Below, one piece after another: positions 1 through 9,443 of a stretch of DNA of 61,002 bases; position 1 is the first letter of the stretch; each line of letters starts with the position of its first letter. The stretch covers positions 1-61,002 of the forward strand of contig CAZNDO010000022.1 of the NCBI GenBank assembly GCA_964571855.1, read 5' to 3'. This DNA is from CAYYFX01 sp964571855. Its GTDB lineage: Bacteria; ARS69. Under the pieces are notes generated by a model. It had not been told where the DNA came from. It ran no database searches and worked only from the letters and a program-made list of their open reading frames with translations. Position numbers and translations under genes: made by a program.

Positions 1-151
1 CGGACGTGCCCCGCCGGCTCCGTCCGCCACCTCCGCTCCGCCCGCGGCTCACACCCGCGGCCACCCCTCACCGGCGGTGACGAGGGTGGGAGGGGGTGAG
101 GAGGGGGCTATTGCCCTTCCCCAGTCGTTTCCTCGGACACCGCAGGGACTC

Positions 152-450
152 GCGAAGCGGCGCCCGCGGGCACTCCCGGGCGGCAAAGGACGCGCGGTTC
201 GCGGAGCGAGGGCGGCGGCGACGGAGGCGGCGCCTCGGGCGATGGGGAGGGTGTGCCACGCGCAGTTCCGCAGCGGTCCGCGCCCCCGCAGCGGTCAGTG
301 CGCGGTCAAGCGGGCGTGCGCGGGCCGCGAGGACTGTCTGAGCATGGCACACCCTCCCCGTCGCCCGGGGCACCGCCCCCGTCGCCGCCGCCCTCGCTCC
401 GCGAACCGCGCATCCTTCGCCGCCCCGGCGGCCACCCCGCGCCGCTTCGC
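152..450. repeat. Large imperfect inverted repeat (about 106-nt arms)
   Basis: The outer arms match at 152-163 and 439-450 (GCGAAGCGGCGC against its complement). A diverged stretch follows, then an 80-nt core in which 179-258 pairs with 345-424. I aligned the core base by base: 74 of 80 positions match and the six differences are all transitions. Read as RNA from the minus strand, the strand of the lipoprotein gene that ends exactly at 450, four of the six differences become G-U pairs. The 86-nt loop (259-344) carries the direct repeat CCGCAGCGGTC at 268-278 and 286-296. I see no gene here. Positions 1-151 hold nothing I can assign. The element may be a terminator/3' stabiliser or a palindromic mobile element. 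Confidence 0.85.
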
Positions 451-1829
451 TAGTACGTGCGGTGGCTGAGGAAACGGACCTCCCCGGCGCCCACGGTCAC
501 CGCCTCGAACGTCACCGTCTCGGTGACGCCGCCGGCGTGGCACTCCAGCGTGAGGTCGTGCGTGCCGGGCGGGACGAAGAGGCGCACGACGTGGATGGCG
601 CGCGGGAGCGTGATCCACCCGCGCGTGTCGGCCTTCTCCGTGACCGCCGTGAAGAGGTTCGCCAGGAGCCCCGCGGTCTCGCCCTTCTTGTTCTCGATGC
701 CGCGGGTCACGGCGAACTTCGCGAGGCCGCGCAGGATCGTGCGGAAGAGGATGCTGCCCATGCGGTCGTCCAGCCCGTGGCGCGCGATCGCGTCCAGGTC
801 CTGCGCGATCTCCGAGCGGGCCGAGTCCCCCGCGGCCGACAGCCGCGCCCAGCCGCGCCCCGCGTCCGGGTCCGGCGGCGCGAAGTCCGGGACCGCGATG
901 CGCAGCAGGTAGTCCAGCTCCGCGTCGTCGTACACCGGGTGCGCGATCACGCGCCCGGACAGCGTGCGCGCGAACACCACGCGGTCCGCGCGGTCGTCGT
1001 GCTTGAGGATGGGGACGAGGATGTCGCGCTGGACCTTCGCGGGGATGAAGCCCTCCTCCCAGAAGACGATCACCTCGCCCTGCCCGCGGATCTGCTCGTC
1101 CGCGGGCGGCTCCACGTCCGGCCAGCGCTCCTTCAGCCGAGTGACATCGTCCCGGAAGCCCAGGAGCTTCGCCAGGCGCAGCATGTCCCGCTTCAGCGCC
1201 CGCGGCGCCGGCACGCCGTACGCCGTCTCGTACGCCACGTACGCGCTGTCCGCGAGGCGCAGGGAGACCCACGCGTCGTTCAGGTCCCCGCCGGCCTCGT
1301 ACAGGAGCGCGGTGAGGTACTGCGCGAACGCGTCGGTCACGTAGGTGGGCGGGTCGTCCTCGGAGTCCGTCCACACCTTGAGCCGGTGGTTGATCTTGCG
1401 GCACTCCACCAGCGCGTCGTCGTACCGGCCGAGGTCGACGTAGTTCATCGCGCGGTAGTAGTGCACAAGGACGCGCTCCCACATCTCGCCGCTGTACGGG
1501 ATGGTCTCGTCGCTGGTGAGGAAGGCCAGCGCCTCCTTCGAGATCGAGCGCGTGAACAGCTCGTCGATCACGACCTCGGCGGCCTCGAAGGTCTCGTTGG
1601 AGCGCTCCAGCTGCCCGCCCTCGCGCAGGACGAGGCCGAGCTCCATGAGGTAGGGGAGCCCGTCGCCGCCGGGCTTCTTGTCCACGAGGAACGCCTCGGC
1701 CGCGGCGGCGTCGCCGCGCGCGAGCGGGTCGCGCACCTCGAGCGCCACGTTCGTGTAGGAGGCGCAGCCTGCAAGCGCGGACGCGGCGGCGATGCCGATC
1801 GCCGCCGGTCCGAAGCGCCGGAAGGGCAT
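450..1829 (-). CDS. COG3014-like lipoprotein with TPR-like helical repeats
   Basis: A 459-residue envelope protein. The N-terminus is a lipoprotein signal (hydrophobic run, then lipobox ALAGC), so it should be anchored in a membrane after export. The mature part is rich in paired helices like tetratricopeptide repeats (for example around YYRAMNYVDLGRYDDALVEC), followed by a beta-rich C-terminal half. This layout resembles the uncharacterised COG3014 family. It starts 4 bp after the stop of the LpoB-like gene, so the two are almost surely co-transcribed and may act together on peptidoglycan synthesis or outer-membrane assembly. Its stop codon lies in the end of the large inverted repeat. The family call rests on general layout; the exact role is unknown. 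Confidence 0.75.
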   Translation of the reverse strand: MPFRRFGPAAIGIAAASALAGCASYTNVALEVRDPLARGDAAAAEAFLVDKKPGGDGLPYLMELGLVLREGGQLERSNETFEAAEVVIDELFTRSISKEALAFLTSDETIPYSGEMWERVLVHYYRAMNYVDLGRYDDALVECRKINHRLKVWTDSEDDPPTYVTDAFAQYLTALLYEAGGDLNDAWVSLRLADSAYVAYETAYGVPAPRALKRDMLRLAKLLGFRDDVTRLKERWPDVEPPADEQIRGQGEVIVFWEEGFIPAKVQRDILVPILKHDDRADRVVFARTLSGRVIAHPVYDDAELDYLLRIAVPDFAPPDPDAGRGWARLSAAGDSARSEIAQDLDAIARHGLDDRMGSILFRTILRGLAKFAVTRGIENKKGETAGLLANLFTAVTEKADTRGWITLPRAIHVVRLFVPPGTHDLTLECHAGGVTETVTFEAVTVGAGEVRFLSHRTY

Positions 1830-1833
1830 GGGA

Positions 1834-2442
1834 TCAGCCCGAGTACTTGCTCTTGCCCACGAACTTCTTGATCTTCTTGTCGCCGATCCAGACCTTCTCG
1901 TTCGTCTCCACGTTCGTGAGCTCCAGATCGGTCTGGTAGAAGAGGACCTTCTCCCCGCCCTCCTCGTCCGTGATCTGGTTGATCTGGCCCATCATCACGT
2001 AGTCGGCGCCGAGCTCCTTCCCGAACTTCTTCACGGTCTCGGGCGTGGCGTTCCCCTGCATGGCCTCGCGCTCGTCGCGCAGGTCCCCGCGGTCCCCGGC
2101 GTCGGCCACCACGCGCACGCGCCCGTCCTTGATGAACGCGCGCTCGATGTCCTTGATGAACGTGTCGATCGGGATGTGCTCCATGGTCTTGTTGCGGACC
2201 ACGCCCACGATGACCACCGGGCGGTCCGAGCTCTTCGGGTCCGTCTGGTGCCGGGTGAGCCAGGGCTGGTTCAGGCAGTCGTGGATCATCTCCTCCGCCA
2301 CCAGGCGGGAGTCCGTGTCGTTCCAGCGGCCGGAGAGGTCCACCGTGGTGTCGGTGTCGATGCGGGTGACCTGCTTCCCGCCGCAGGCGGGGAGCAGGAG
2401 GGCGGCCGCCAGGAGCGGCACGGCGAGCAGGGACTTCTTCAT
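1834..2442 (-). CDS. LpoB-like penicillin-binding protein activator lipoprotein
   Basis: A 202-residue lipoprotein. The signal MKKSLLAVPLLAAALLLPAC ends at the lipid-modified cysteine. The body carries features of LpoB-type activators: a VIVGVVRNKTMEHIPIDTF strand-loop, then GADYVMMGQINQI and paired beta strands ending near residue 202. In enterobacteria LpoB reaches through the peptidoglycan to stimulate PBP1b; related proteins in other phyla are mostly untested. The start at 2442 is set by GAGGAG five bases upstream on the minus strand and by the signal peptide; longer in-frame starts would put non-coding-like sequence before it. It is the first gene of a two-gene lipoprotein operon. No partner class-A PBP gene is in the window. 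Confidence 0.8.
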   Translation of the reverse strand: MKKSLLAVPLLAAALLLPACGGKQVTRIDTDTTVDLSGRWNDTDSRLVAEEMIHDCLNQPWLTRHQTDPKSSDRPVVIVGVVRNKTMEHIPIDTFIKDIERAFIKDGRVRVVADAGDRGDLRDEREAMQGNATPETVKKFGKELGADYVMMGQINQITDEEGGEKVLFYQTDLELTNVETNEKVWIGDKKIKKFVGKSKYSG

Positions 2443-2492
2443 CACGGCTCCTCGGGTTTCGCGGATCCTTGCACTGGGCGGAGGTCGGCGGA

Positions 2493-2498
2493 ACCATA
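2493..2498 (-). promoter_or_regulatory. Possible -10 element for the lipoprotein operon
   Basis: On the minus strand TATGGT, preceded by TTG, lies about 50 bases before the lpoB-like start in a locally A/T-richer pocket. There is no convincing -35, so this is a weak call. Confidence 0.3.
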
Positions 2499-2605
2499 CA
2501 ACGGCCCCGCGGGACGGGGAAGCGAGCGGGGGCGGCCGCGCGGCCGCGGCACCCGGGACCGCCGCGCCGGGGGCGAGCCGCCGGCCCGATCCCGGAACGC
2601 GGGCC

Positions 2606-2634
2606 TTGAACGGACGGCCGGGGGAGGCGAGAAT
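2606..2634 (+). promoter_or_regulatory. Candidate promoter of pepF
   Basis: TTGAAC (2606-2611) and GAGAAT (2629-2634) are separated by 17 bp, placing transcription start near 2641 and the ATG about 30 bases on. A perfect 7-bp hairpin (AGGCGAG-AATG-CTCGCCT, 2625-2642) overlaps the -10 and the likely start point. Confidence 0.5.
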
Positions 2635-2671
2635 GCTCGCCTTTGCCCCCGTCCCCGACAAGGGAGCTCGG

Positions 2672-4540
2672 ATGTCCCAGGCGCCCGCCCCGACGGCCCA
2701 CGCCGTCCCGGCCCGCGACGAGATCGACCCGTCCCGCCGCTGGCGGCTCGACGACCTCTTCCCCGACCCCGCCGCCTGGGAGGCGGAGTTCGCCCGCGTG
2801 GAGGCGGGCGTGGCGGGGATCGCGGCGCGGCGCGGCCGTCCCCTGGACGACGAGGCGGCGCTCGCGGAGTTGCTGCAGGCGGACTCCGCGCTCGGGGAGG
2901 CCCTGGATCGGGTCTACGTCTGGGCCCATCTGAAGCGGGACGAGGACACGCGGGACGCGGCCGCCCAGGGGCGGGCGCAGCGCGCTGCCCGGCTGACCAC
3001 GCGCGCCGCCGAGGCCACGTCCTGGATCGAGCCGTCCATCCTGGCCCTGCCGCGCGAGCGCCTGGCGGCCCTGCGGGACTCCCCGCGGCTGGCGTCCCGG
3101 CGCCATTACCTCGACAACCTGCTGCGCACGCAGGAGCACACGCTGTCCCCGCGCGAGGAGGAGCTCCTGGCGATGGCGGGGGACATGGCGCGCATCCCGC
3201 GCTCCGCGTTCGGCATGCTGGACGACGCCGACCTGACCTTCCGCCCCGTGCGGGACGAGACCGGACGCGAGGTGGAGCTCACCAAGGGCCGGTATTCGAA
3301 GCTCCTGGAGTCCACGGACCGTCGCGTCCGTCGGGACGCATGGAGCTCGCTGCTGGAGGGCTACGAGAAGCACCGCAACACCATCGCGGCGCTCCTGTCC
3401 GGCAGCGTGGCGAAGGACGTGTTCTACGCGCGGGCGCGCCGCTACGGCTCGAGCCTGGAGGCGGCGCTCCACCCCGGGAACATCCCGCTGGAGGTCTTCC
3501 ACGGGCTCCTCCGCGCGGTGGACGAGCGGCGCGCGCTCATCCACCGCGCCACGTCCCTGCGGCGCCGCCTGCTCGGCCTGGAGACCCTGGAGGTGTACGA
3601 CCTGTACGTGCCGCTCGGCTCCGCGCCCTCGCCGGAGTTCCGTTACGAGCAGGCGTGCGACATGCTCGTCGAGGGGCTCTCCGTGCTCGGCGGCGAGTAC
3701 GTGGACGCGCTGCGCCGCGCCTTCGACGGATCCTGGATCGACGTGTTCGAGTCCAAGGGCAAGCGCTCCGGTGCCTACTCGTGGGGCGCGTACGGGGCGC
3801 ACCCCTACGTGCTCATGAACTGGCAGGGCACGCTGGACCACGTGTTCACGCTGGCGCACGAGACGGGGCACGCGCTGCACTCCCACTTCACGGACGCGGC
3901 GCAGCCGTACCACGACTCGCACTACCCCATCTTCCTCGCCGAGGTGGCCTCCACCACGAACGAGGCCATCCTCATGGAGCACCTGCTGGCGACCACGAAG
4001 GACCCGCAGCTGAAGCTGGCGCTCCTGAACCAGGCCATCGACCAGATCCGCGGCACGTTCGTGACCCAGGTGATGTTCGCGGAGTTCGAGCACCGCCTGC
4101 ACGGGATGGCGGAGCGCGGGGAGGCGCTGACCGCGGACTCCATCGGCGAGGCGTACCGCGACATCTTCACGCGCATCCTCGGTCCGGAGCTGCACTTCCC
4201 GGACCGCGCGGCCATGGGCTGGGCGCGGATCCCGCACTTCTACAACGCCTACTACGTGTACCAGTACGCCACGGGCTACGCCTCCGCCATCGCGTTGTCG
4301 CGGCGCGTCACGCGCGGCGGCGAGGCCGAGCGCCGCGCCTACCTCGGGTTCCTCTCCGCGGGGAACTCGGACTACCCCATCGAGATCCTGAAGCGGGCGG
4401 GCGTGGACCTCACGCGCCCGGACGCCCTCCACGACACGTTCGAGCTGCTCGACTCGCTGCTCGACCGGCTCGAGGATCACGTGGCCACGCACGATCTCGC
4501 GCGGAACGAGGCCGCGCCCCTCGAAGGAGACCCCACTTGA
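2672..4540 (+). CDS. pepF: Oligoendopeptidase F family zinc peptidase (M3B)
   Basis: A 622-residue cytoplasmic metallopeptidase that hydrolyses short peptides. The zinc motif HETGH is at residues 396-400 within VFTLAHETGHALHSHF. Downstream FLAEVASTTNEAIL supplies the third zinc ligand (Glu), and the C-terminal IPHFYNAYYVYQYATGYASA block is typical of the M3 fold. The length matches the family (about 600). The ATG at 2672 is preceded by AGGGAG; nothing before it resembles the family. The stop overlaps the TTG start of the next gene (TTGA), so the peptidase and the GreA-like protein are translationally coupled, an odd pairing with no obvious shared pathway. Confidence 0.93.
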   Translation: MSQAPAPTAHAVPARDEIDPSRRWRLDDLFPDPAAWEAEFARVEAGVAGIAARRGRPLDDEAALAELLQADSALGEALDRVYVWAHLKRDEDTRDAAAQGRAQRAARLTTRAAEATSWIEPSILALPRERLAALRDSPRLASRRHYLDNLLRTQEHTLSPREEELLAMAGDMARIPRSAFGMLDDADLTFRPVRDETGREVELTKGRYSKLLESTDRRVRRDAWSSLLEGYEKHRNTIAALLSGSVAKDVFYARARRYGSSLEAALHPGNIPLEVFHGLLRAVDERRALIHRATSLRRRLLGLETLEVYDLYVPLGSAPSPEFRYEQACDMLVEGLSVLGGEYVDALRRAFDGSWIDVFESKGKRSGAYSWGAYGAHPYVLMNWQGTLDHVFTLAHETGHALHSHFTDAAQPYHDSHYPIFLAEVASTTNEAILMEHLLATTKDPQLKLALLNQAIDQIRGTFVTQVMFAEFEHRLHGMAERGEALTADSIGEAYRDIFTRILGPELHFPDRAAMGWARIPHFYNAYYVYQYATGYASAIALSRRVTRGGEAERRAYLGFLSAGNSDYPIEILKRAGVDLTRPDALHDTFELLDSLLDRLEDHVATHDLARNEAAPLEGDPT

Positions 4541-6639
4541 CGTCGCACACCGATCTGCTGAGCCGCATCCGCAAGAGCAACCTCGACGAGGTCGAGACCG
4601 CCTGGAACGGCCGCCTCGCCGAGTCCCCCCGGGACCTCCGCTGGTTCTTCGACGTGGCGCGCGAGATGCGGTCGGTCAAGGCGCACGCGCGGATGGCGGA
4701 TCTCATGCTGCTGCTCGTGGACGCCCTCGCCGTGGACGACGAGTGGGAGGGCGCCTTCGACGCGCTGCGCGAGGCGCTGGACCTCGTTCCCAAGAACAAG
4801 GAGGTCCGGGCGAAGGCCCTGGAGGCGGTGCGGAACCGCTACGCGGAGCGCCCCGGACTGGACGAGATCATCTCGTTCTACGATCCGGAGAACGCCGAGG
4901 ATCCGGTCCGCGCGTTCGACCGCCTGCGCGCGTGGCTGCGCTTCGGCGTGGGGGAGGGCTTCTGGCTGTTCGGCCGCGGGCTCGGCAAGGTCGCGGACGT
5001 GAACCTCGCGCTGCAGCGGATCGAGATCCGCTTCGAGAAGGCGGCGCCGCTGGTCATGCGCGCGGACGAGGCGCTGCGGCTGCTCACCTGGATCCCCGCG
5101 GAGCATTTCATGATGCGCCGCCTGGCGGATCCCGCCGGCGTTGCCGCCGAGGCGCAGGCCGACCCCGGGGCCCTCGTGCACGCGATCTTCCGCTGCTTCC
5201 GCCGCCCGCTCACCGCGGCCGAGATCAAGGAGTGCATGACGGGCGTGGTGGAGGGCGCGAAGTGGACGTCGTGGTGGAACCGGGCGCGCGCGCACCCGCA
5301 GCTCCTGGCCAGCCCGCGCAAGCGCGGCGCCCTGGAGTGGTCCGAGTCCGCCGAGACCGCCGACAAGGCGGTGCTGGCGGAGTTCGAGGCGGCGGCGTAC
5401 GACGCGCGACTGGATCTCGCGCGCAAGCACGCGAAGCGCGGCGGCGAGGTGCGCGACCGGATGCTGGCCCGCCTCGACGGCGAGATGGAGCGGCTCATGG
5501 AGCGCGAGGCCGGGTCGTCCCGCGCCCTCGAGTTGCACTTCGTACTCGAGGAGCTCGGGGCGCTGCGCGAGCCGCCGCTGCTCGACGTGGACGCCGTGCT
5601 GGCCGGGGACGACGCGGCGACCGCCGTGGCCGGCGTGTCCGACCGGCGCTTCCGCGAGAGGCTGTACCGGCGGGTGCGCGCGGTGCGCCAGGACTGGTGC
5701 GACGTCTTCCGCGCCGCCTTCCTCGAGGAGAGCGATCAGCGCCTCCTGTCGCTGCTGTACGACGAGGTGCTGGCCTCCGGCCCCGCCGGCGTCGCCGAGC
5801 GCCTCGTGGCGGAGATCGTGACGAACCCGCGCAAGGCGCCACGGGCGTTCGTGTGGATCTCGCGCAACTGCACGGAGCGCGAGGAGCTGCGGCCGCGAGC
5901 GAACCTGTCGCTCCTGACCAAGGTGGTGGACGCGCTGGAGGGTCCCGAGTTCAAGGAGCTGCGCGCGGCGCTGCGCGAGCACTTCGAGGAGGGCGGCCTG
6001 GCGTTCGTGGTCTTCGAGGGCCTGGATCTGGACGGCGCGGAGCGGCTCCTGAACCTCCTGGACGCCTCCAGCCTGGAGGAGCACCGCAAGGTGGAGGTGC
6101 GACGCGCCATATTCCGCCGCTACCCGCACATCCGGAAGCGGGTGGACGAGGACGTGCTGCCGGCCACGATCGAGTCGGTGGAGGTCAAGCGGCGCGAGCT
6201 GGAGCAGCTCGTCAAGGTGGAGATCCCGCAGAACGCCGAGGCCATCCGCGTGGCCCGGGAGTTCGGCGATCTCCGCGAGAACTTCGAGTACCACGCCGCG
6301 CGCGCGAAGCACGAGGTGCTGGGCGCGCGCGCGGCCCGGCTGCATGCCGAGCTGGCGAAGGTCCGGGTCCTGGATCCCGCCGCGGTGGACGTGACGCGGG
6401 TGTCCGTGGGCACGCGGTTCGAGCTCCTGCCCGTGGGCGGGGGCGAGGGCCGGACGATCACGATCCTGGGGCCCTGGGAGTCGGATCCGGACCGGGGCAT
6501 CTACTCGCACCAGTCCGAGTTCGCCCGGGAGTTGCTGGGGCTGGCCGCGGGGGACGTGGTGACGGTGGAGGAGCGCGAGTACCGCGTGGGCGGGCTCACC
6601 CCCTGGACGTCCCCGGGCGCGGTCTCCCGGGCGGACTAG
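4537..6639 (+). CDS. Long GreA/GreB-family transcription factor with N-terminal extension
   Basis: A 700-residue protein whose last 160 residues are a complete GreA: a coiled coil with the acidic tip in GDLRENFEYHAA, then a C-terminal FKBP-like domain (VSVGTRFELLP, GPWESDPDRGIYSHQSE). GreA rescues backtracked RNA polymerase by stimulating transcript cleavage through those tip acids, which are kept here. The first 540 residues are helical, with repeat-like segments and no signal peptide. Chlamydiae and some spirochaetes also have GreA of about 700 residues; normal GreA is about 160. The TTG start is set by AAGGAGA six bases upstream and overlaps the pepF stop. The role of the extension is unknown. 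Confidence 0.85.
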   Translation: MTSHTDLLSRIRKSNLDEVETAWNGRLAESPRDLRWFFDVAREMRSVKAHARMADLMLLLVDALAVDDEWEGAFDALREALDLVPKNKEVRAKALEAVRNRYAERPGLDEIISFYDPENAEDPVRAFDRLRAWLRFGVGEGFWLFGRGLGKVADVNLALQRIEIRFEKAAPLVMRADEALRLLTWIPAEHFMMRRLADPAGVAAEAQADPGALVHAIFRCFRRPLTAAEIKECMTGVVEGAKWTSWWNRARAHPQLLASPRKRGALEWSESAETADKAVLAEFEAAAYDARLDLARKHAKRGGEVRDRMLARLDGEMERLMEREAGSSRALELHFVLEELGALREPPLLDVDAVLAGDDAATAVAGVSDRRFRERLYRRVRAVRQDWCDVFRAAFLEESDQRLLSLLYDEVLASGPAGVAERLVAEIVTNPRKAPRAFVWISRNCTEREELRPRANLSLLTKVVDALEGPEFKELRAALREHFEEGGLAFVVFEGLDLDGAERLLNLLDASSLEEHRKVEVRRAIFRRYPHIRKRVDEDVLPATIESVEVKRRELEQLVKVEIPQNAEAIRVAREFGDLRENFEYHAARAKHEVLGARAARLHAELAKVRVLDPAAVDVTRVSVGTRFELLPVGGGEGRTITILGPWESDPDRGIYSHQSEFARELLGLAAGDVVTVEEREYRVGGLTPWTSPGAVSRAD

Positions 6640-6733
6640 CCGCCGGCGGACGGCCCGGGGCCGGCGCGCGGGCGGCGCTGGGTCTCCCCGCACCGCCGCG
6701 GGCGAGGCGCCCACTACCCCCGGCCCGGCCGCT

Positions 6734-6763
6734 TTGGGTTCCACTGCGCTTTTGTGCTACGCT
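6734..6763 (+). promoter_or_regulatory. Candidate promoter of the BNR-propeller gene
   Basis: TTGGGT (6734-6739) and an extended -10 TGCTACGCT (TACGCT at 6758-6763) are spaced by 18 bp, about 85 bases before the start codon at 6848, in the least G/C-rich part of this intergenic gap. Confidence 0.5.
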
Positions 6764-6847
6764 CCCTGGCGAGTGGCGCCCGGCGCGACCCCCCCCAAAG
6801 CCGCGCGCGAGTTCCCCCTTTCCGGCCCGCCCGGAGGTGGCTTCGCC

Positions 6848-9415
6848 ATGACCCGTACCCCACGATCTCACCTGCGCCTCCTCGCCGCGTCGCTCGCCCT
6901 CACCGGGTGGCTGGCGCTCGGGATCGCCCTCCCGGTCGCCAGCGCGTGGGCCGCTCCCGAGCCGTCCGCGGACGCGCGCGAGATGCTGGACTGGTTCGCG
7001 CGGATGGACGCCTTCTACGAGGCGAACCCCGAGCTGAAGACCACGCCCGGCAGCGGCTGGAAGCCGTTCAACCGGATCAAGTGGCAGACGCTGCGGTCCA
7101 TGCAGGACGGCGAGCTTCCCCCGCTGGAGGCCCGCGCGGACGCCTGGCGCGTGAAGCAGCAGCGCATGGCGCACCTGACGCCGCGCGCCACGTGGTTCTC
7201 GCTCGGCCCCACGAACCTCGGCGGCCGCATCCTCGCGATGGACTTCGACCCCACGAACGCGAACGTGTGCTACGTGGGCGCCGCGAACGGCGGCGTGTGG
7301 AAGACCACGAACGGCGGCGCCTCCTGGACGCCCATGAGCGACGAGCTCCTCAGCATCGCGGTGGGCGGCCTCGCCGTCAGCCCGAACGACCCGAACATCG
7401 TCGTGATCGGAACCGGCGAGGGCACGAACAACATCGACCGCATCGGCGGCATCGGCATCCTCCGCTCCACCGACGGCGGCAACACGTGGCTCACGACGAG
7501 CCTTTCGTACGGCGTGGCGTCCGGGCACGGCTTCCACGTGATCCGCGCGAACCCGCTCAACGGGACGCTGCTGGCGGGCGCCTCGGACGGCCTGTACCGT
7601 TCCACGGACGACGGCGCCACCTGGACCGACGTCCGCCCGACGGACAAGAACGACTACTACGACGTCCAGTGGCGCCCCGGCGACGTGAACAAGGTGTTCG
7701 CGGCGAAGGGCAGCGCCTCCGCCGGCAACAACGTGAAGGTCTCCACGAACGACGGGCAGACCTGGGCGTTCTCCGGCACCGGGCAGCCGCTCGAGTTCCA
7801 GGTGGGCAAGACGAAGATCGGCATGTCCCCGGCGAACCCGGACTACATCTACTCGGTGTACGCGAACAAGGGCGACGGCACCACGCTGGGCGTGTACCGC
7901 TCCACGGACAGCGGCGCCACGTGGACCGCGCGCAACACGACGCTGAACATGACCGGCCAGCAGGGCTGGTACAACCTCACCTGCCAGGTGGATCCCACGA
8001 ACGTGGAGACCGTGATCATCGGCGGCGTCTCCCTGTACCGGTCCACCAACGGCGGCACCAGCTACAGCGTGATCGGCAGCGGCGAGGTGCATGTGGACCA
8101 CCACGCCATCCAGTACGAGCCCGGCAGCACCACGAACGTCTGGGTGGGCTCGGACGGCGGCGTGTGGAAGTCCACGAACGGCGGCGTGAGCTGGCCGGCA
8201 TCCTCGGACCTGAACAACGGCCTCGTGACCTACCAGTTCTACGACATCTGCGTGAACAACGGTCCGGCCCCGTACTACGTCATGGGCGGCACGCAGGACC
8301 AGGGCACGGACAAGTGGTCCGGCACCACGTCGTGGGCGCAGGGGCTCGGCGGCGACGGCATGGTCTGCAACATCAACCCGAACAACGGGACCACCGTGTA
8401 CGCCGAGCAGCAGTTCGGCACCCACTACAAGAGCCTGAACTCCGGCGGGTCGTGGACGGGGATCAACAACGGCATCCCGACCAGCCAGGGCCACTGGGTG
8501 GCCGCGGTGGCCGAGCGCGCGGACCTCGGCAACATCCTGTTCACGTCGCACCCGACCGGCACGTACCGGACCACGGACGGCGGCTCCAACTGGAGCCTGG
8601 TGGACGGCACGAGCGCGGGGTGGATCGACGTGAGCGAGGTGAACGGCAACTACGTGTGGAAGGCCTCCGGCATCAACGTGCGCTACTCCACGGACAACGG
8701 GGACACGTGGCAGGCGGCGGGGCCCTTCGGATTCCTCTCGTCCGGCGTCGCCAAGATCCTGGCGCACCCCACGGACTTGAACACGGTGTTCACGTGCTTC
8801 CTGGGGTACGGGACGGGGGCGAAGGTGGCCCGCTCCACCGATCTCGGCGCCACCTGGCAGGACGTCACCGGGGACCTGCCCATCCAGCCGTGCAACGCCA
8901 TCGAGGTCAACCCGTCGAACCCGAACCAGTGGTTCCTCGGCACGGACACCGGCGTGTGGGCCTCGGAGAACGGCGGCGTGAACTGGGTTCCGTTCGAGGA
9001 CGGGCTCCCCAACTCGCAGGTCCTGGACCTCGAGATCCAGAACTCGCTGCAGAAGCTGGTCGCGGGCACGCACGGTCGCGGCGCGTGGGAGATCGACATC
9101 CCGGCCACGATCGGCACGGACGTGGCGGTGCAGGTGTCGCCCACGCCGCGCAACCTGCTGCTGGATGCGCCCTTCCCGAACCCGGTGAAGAGCGAGACGA
9201 TGTTCCGCTTCGCGGCGAAGTCGGATGCGAAGGTGAGCCTCGTGGTGTACGACGTCCAGGGCCGCGTGGTGAGCGACCTCGCGGATTTCGCGACCGGCGA
9301 CGGCGTCATCCGCTCGACGCCCTGGTACACGGACGACGTGCCCAGCGGCGTGTACTTCGCGGTGCTGCGCGCCGGCACGGAGAGCGTGTCGCGCAAGGTG
9401 GTCGTGGCGAGGTAG
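6848..9415 (+). CDS. Secreted BNR/VPS10-type beta-propeller protein with FlgD/T9SS-like C-terminal domain
   Basis: An 855-residue exported protein. An N-terminal signal (LLAASLALTGWLALGIALP, cut near ASAWA) is followed by about ten propeller blades carrying Asp-box-like motifs such as STDGGNTW, STDSGATW, STDNGDTW and STDLGATW. Such blades build sortilin/exo-sialidase-like propellers that bind or cut glycans. The last 80 residues (PFPNPVKSETMFRF, VVYDVQGRVV, GVYFAVLRAG, RKVVVAR) form the Ig-like FlgD/type-A sorting module that anchors or exports proteins through type IX secretion in FCB bacteria. The ATG at 6848 is chosen because the signal peptide begins there. A strong hairpin follows the stop. 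The ligand is unknown. Confidence 0.85.
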   Translation: MTRTPRSHLRLLAASLALTGWLALGIALPVASAWAAPEPSADAREMLDWFARMDAFYEANPELKTTPGSGWKPFNRIKWQTLRSMQDGELPPLEARADAWRVKQQRMAHLTPRATWFSLGPTNLGGRILAMDFDPTNANVCYVGAANGGVWKTTNGGASWTPMSDELLSIAVGGLAVSPNDPNIVVIGTGEGTNNIDRIGGIGILRSTDGGNTWLTTSLSYGVASGHGFHVIRANPLNGTLLAGASDGLYRSTDDGATWTDVRPTDKNDYYDVQWRPGDVNKVFAAKGSASAGNNVKVSTNDGQTWAFSGTGQPLEFQVGKTKIGMSPANPDYIYSVYANKGDGTTLGVYRSTDSGATWTARNTTLNMTGQQGWYNLTCQVDPTNVETVIIGGVSLYRSTNGGTSYSVIGSGEVHVDHHAIQYEPGSTTNVWVGSDGGVWKSTNGGVSWPASSDLNNGLVTYQFYDICVNNGPAPYYVMGGTQDQGTDKWSGTTSWAQGLGGDGMVCNINPNNGTTVYAEQQFGTHYKSLNSGGSWTGINNGIPTSQGHWVAAVAERADLGNILFTSHPTGTYRTTDGGSNWSLVDGTSAGWIDVSEVNGNYVWKASGINVRYSTDNGDTWQAAGPFGFLSSGVAKILAHPTDLNTVFTCFLGYGTGAKVARSTDLGATWQDVTGDLPIQPCNAIEVNPSNPNQWFLGTDTGVWASENGGVNWVPFEDGLPNSQVLDLEIQNSLQKLVAGTHGRGAWEIDIPATIGTDVAVQVSPTPRNLLLDAPFPNPVKSETMFRFAAKSDAKVSLVVYDVQGRVVSDLADFATGDGVIRSTPWYTDDVPSGVYFAVLRAGTESVSRKVVVAR

Positions 9416-9443
9416 GCCGGGGGAACGCCGGCCGGATGGACCC

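Noticed and set aside
77..469. Short plus-strand frames at the window start
   Set aside because: They lie in the inverted repeat and their translations simply mirror its two arms.
1792..4536. Extension of the GreA frame upstream for over 900 codons
   Set aside because: It overlaps pepF in another frame with low-complexity Arg/Gly/Ala sequence; the TTG at 4537 has a proper ribosome site.
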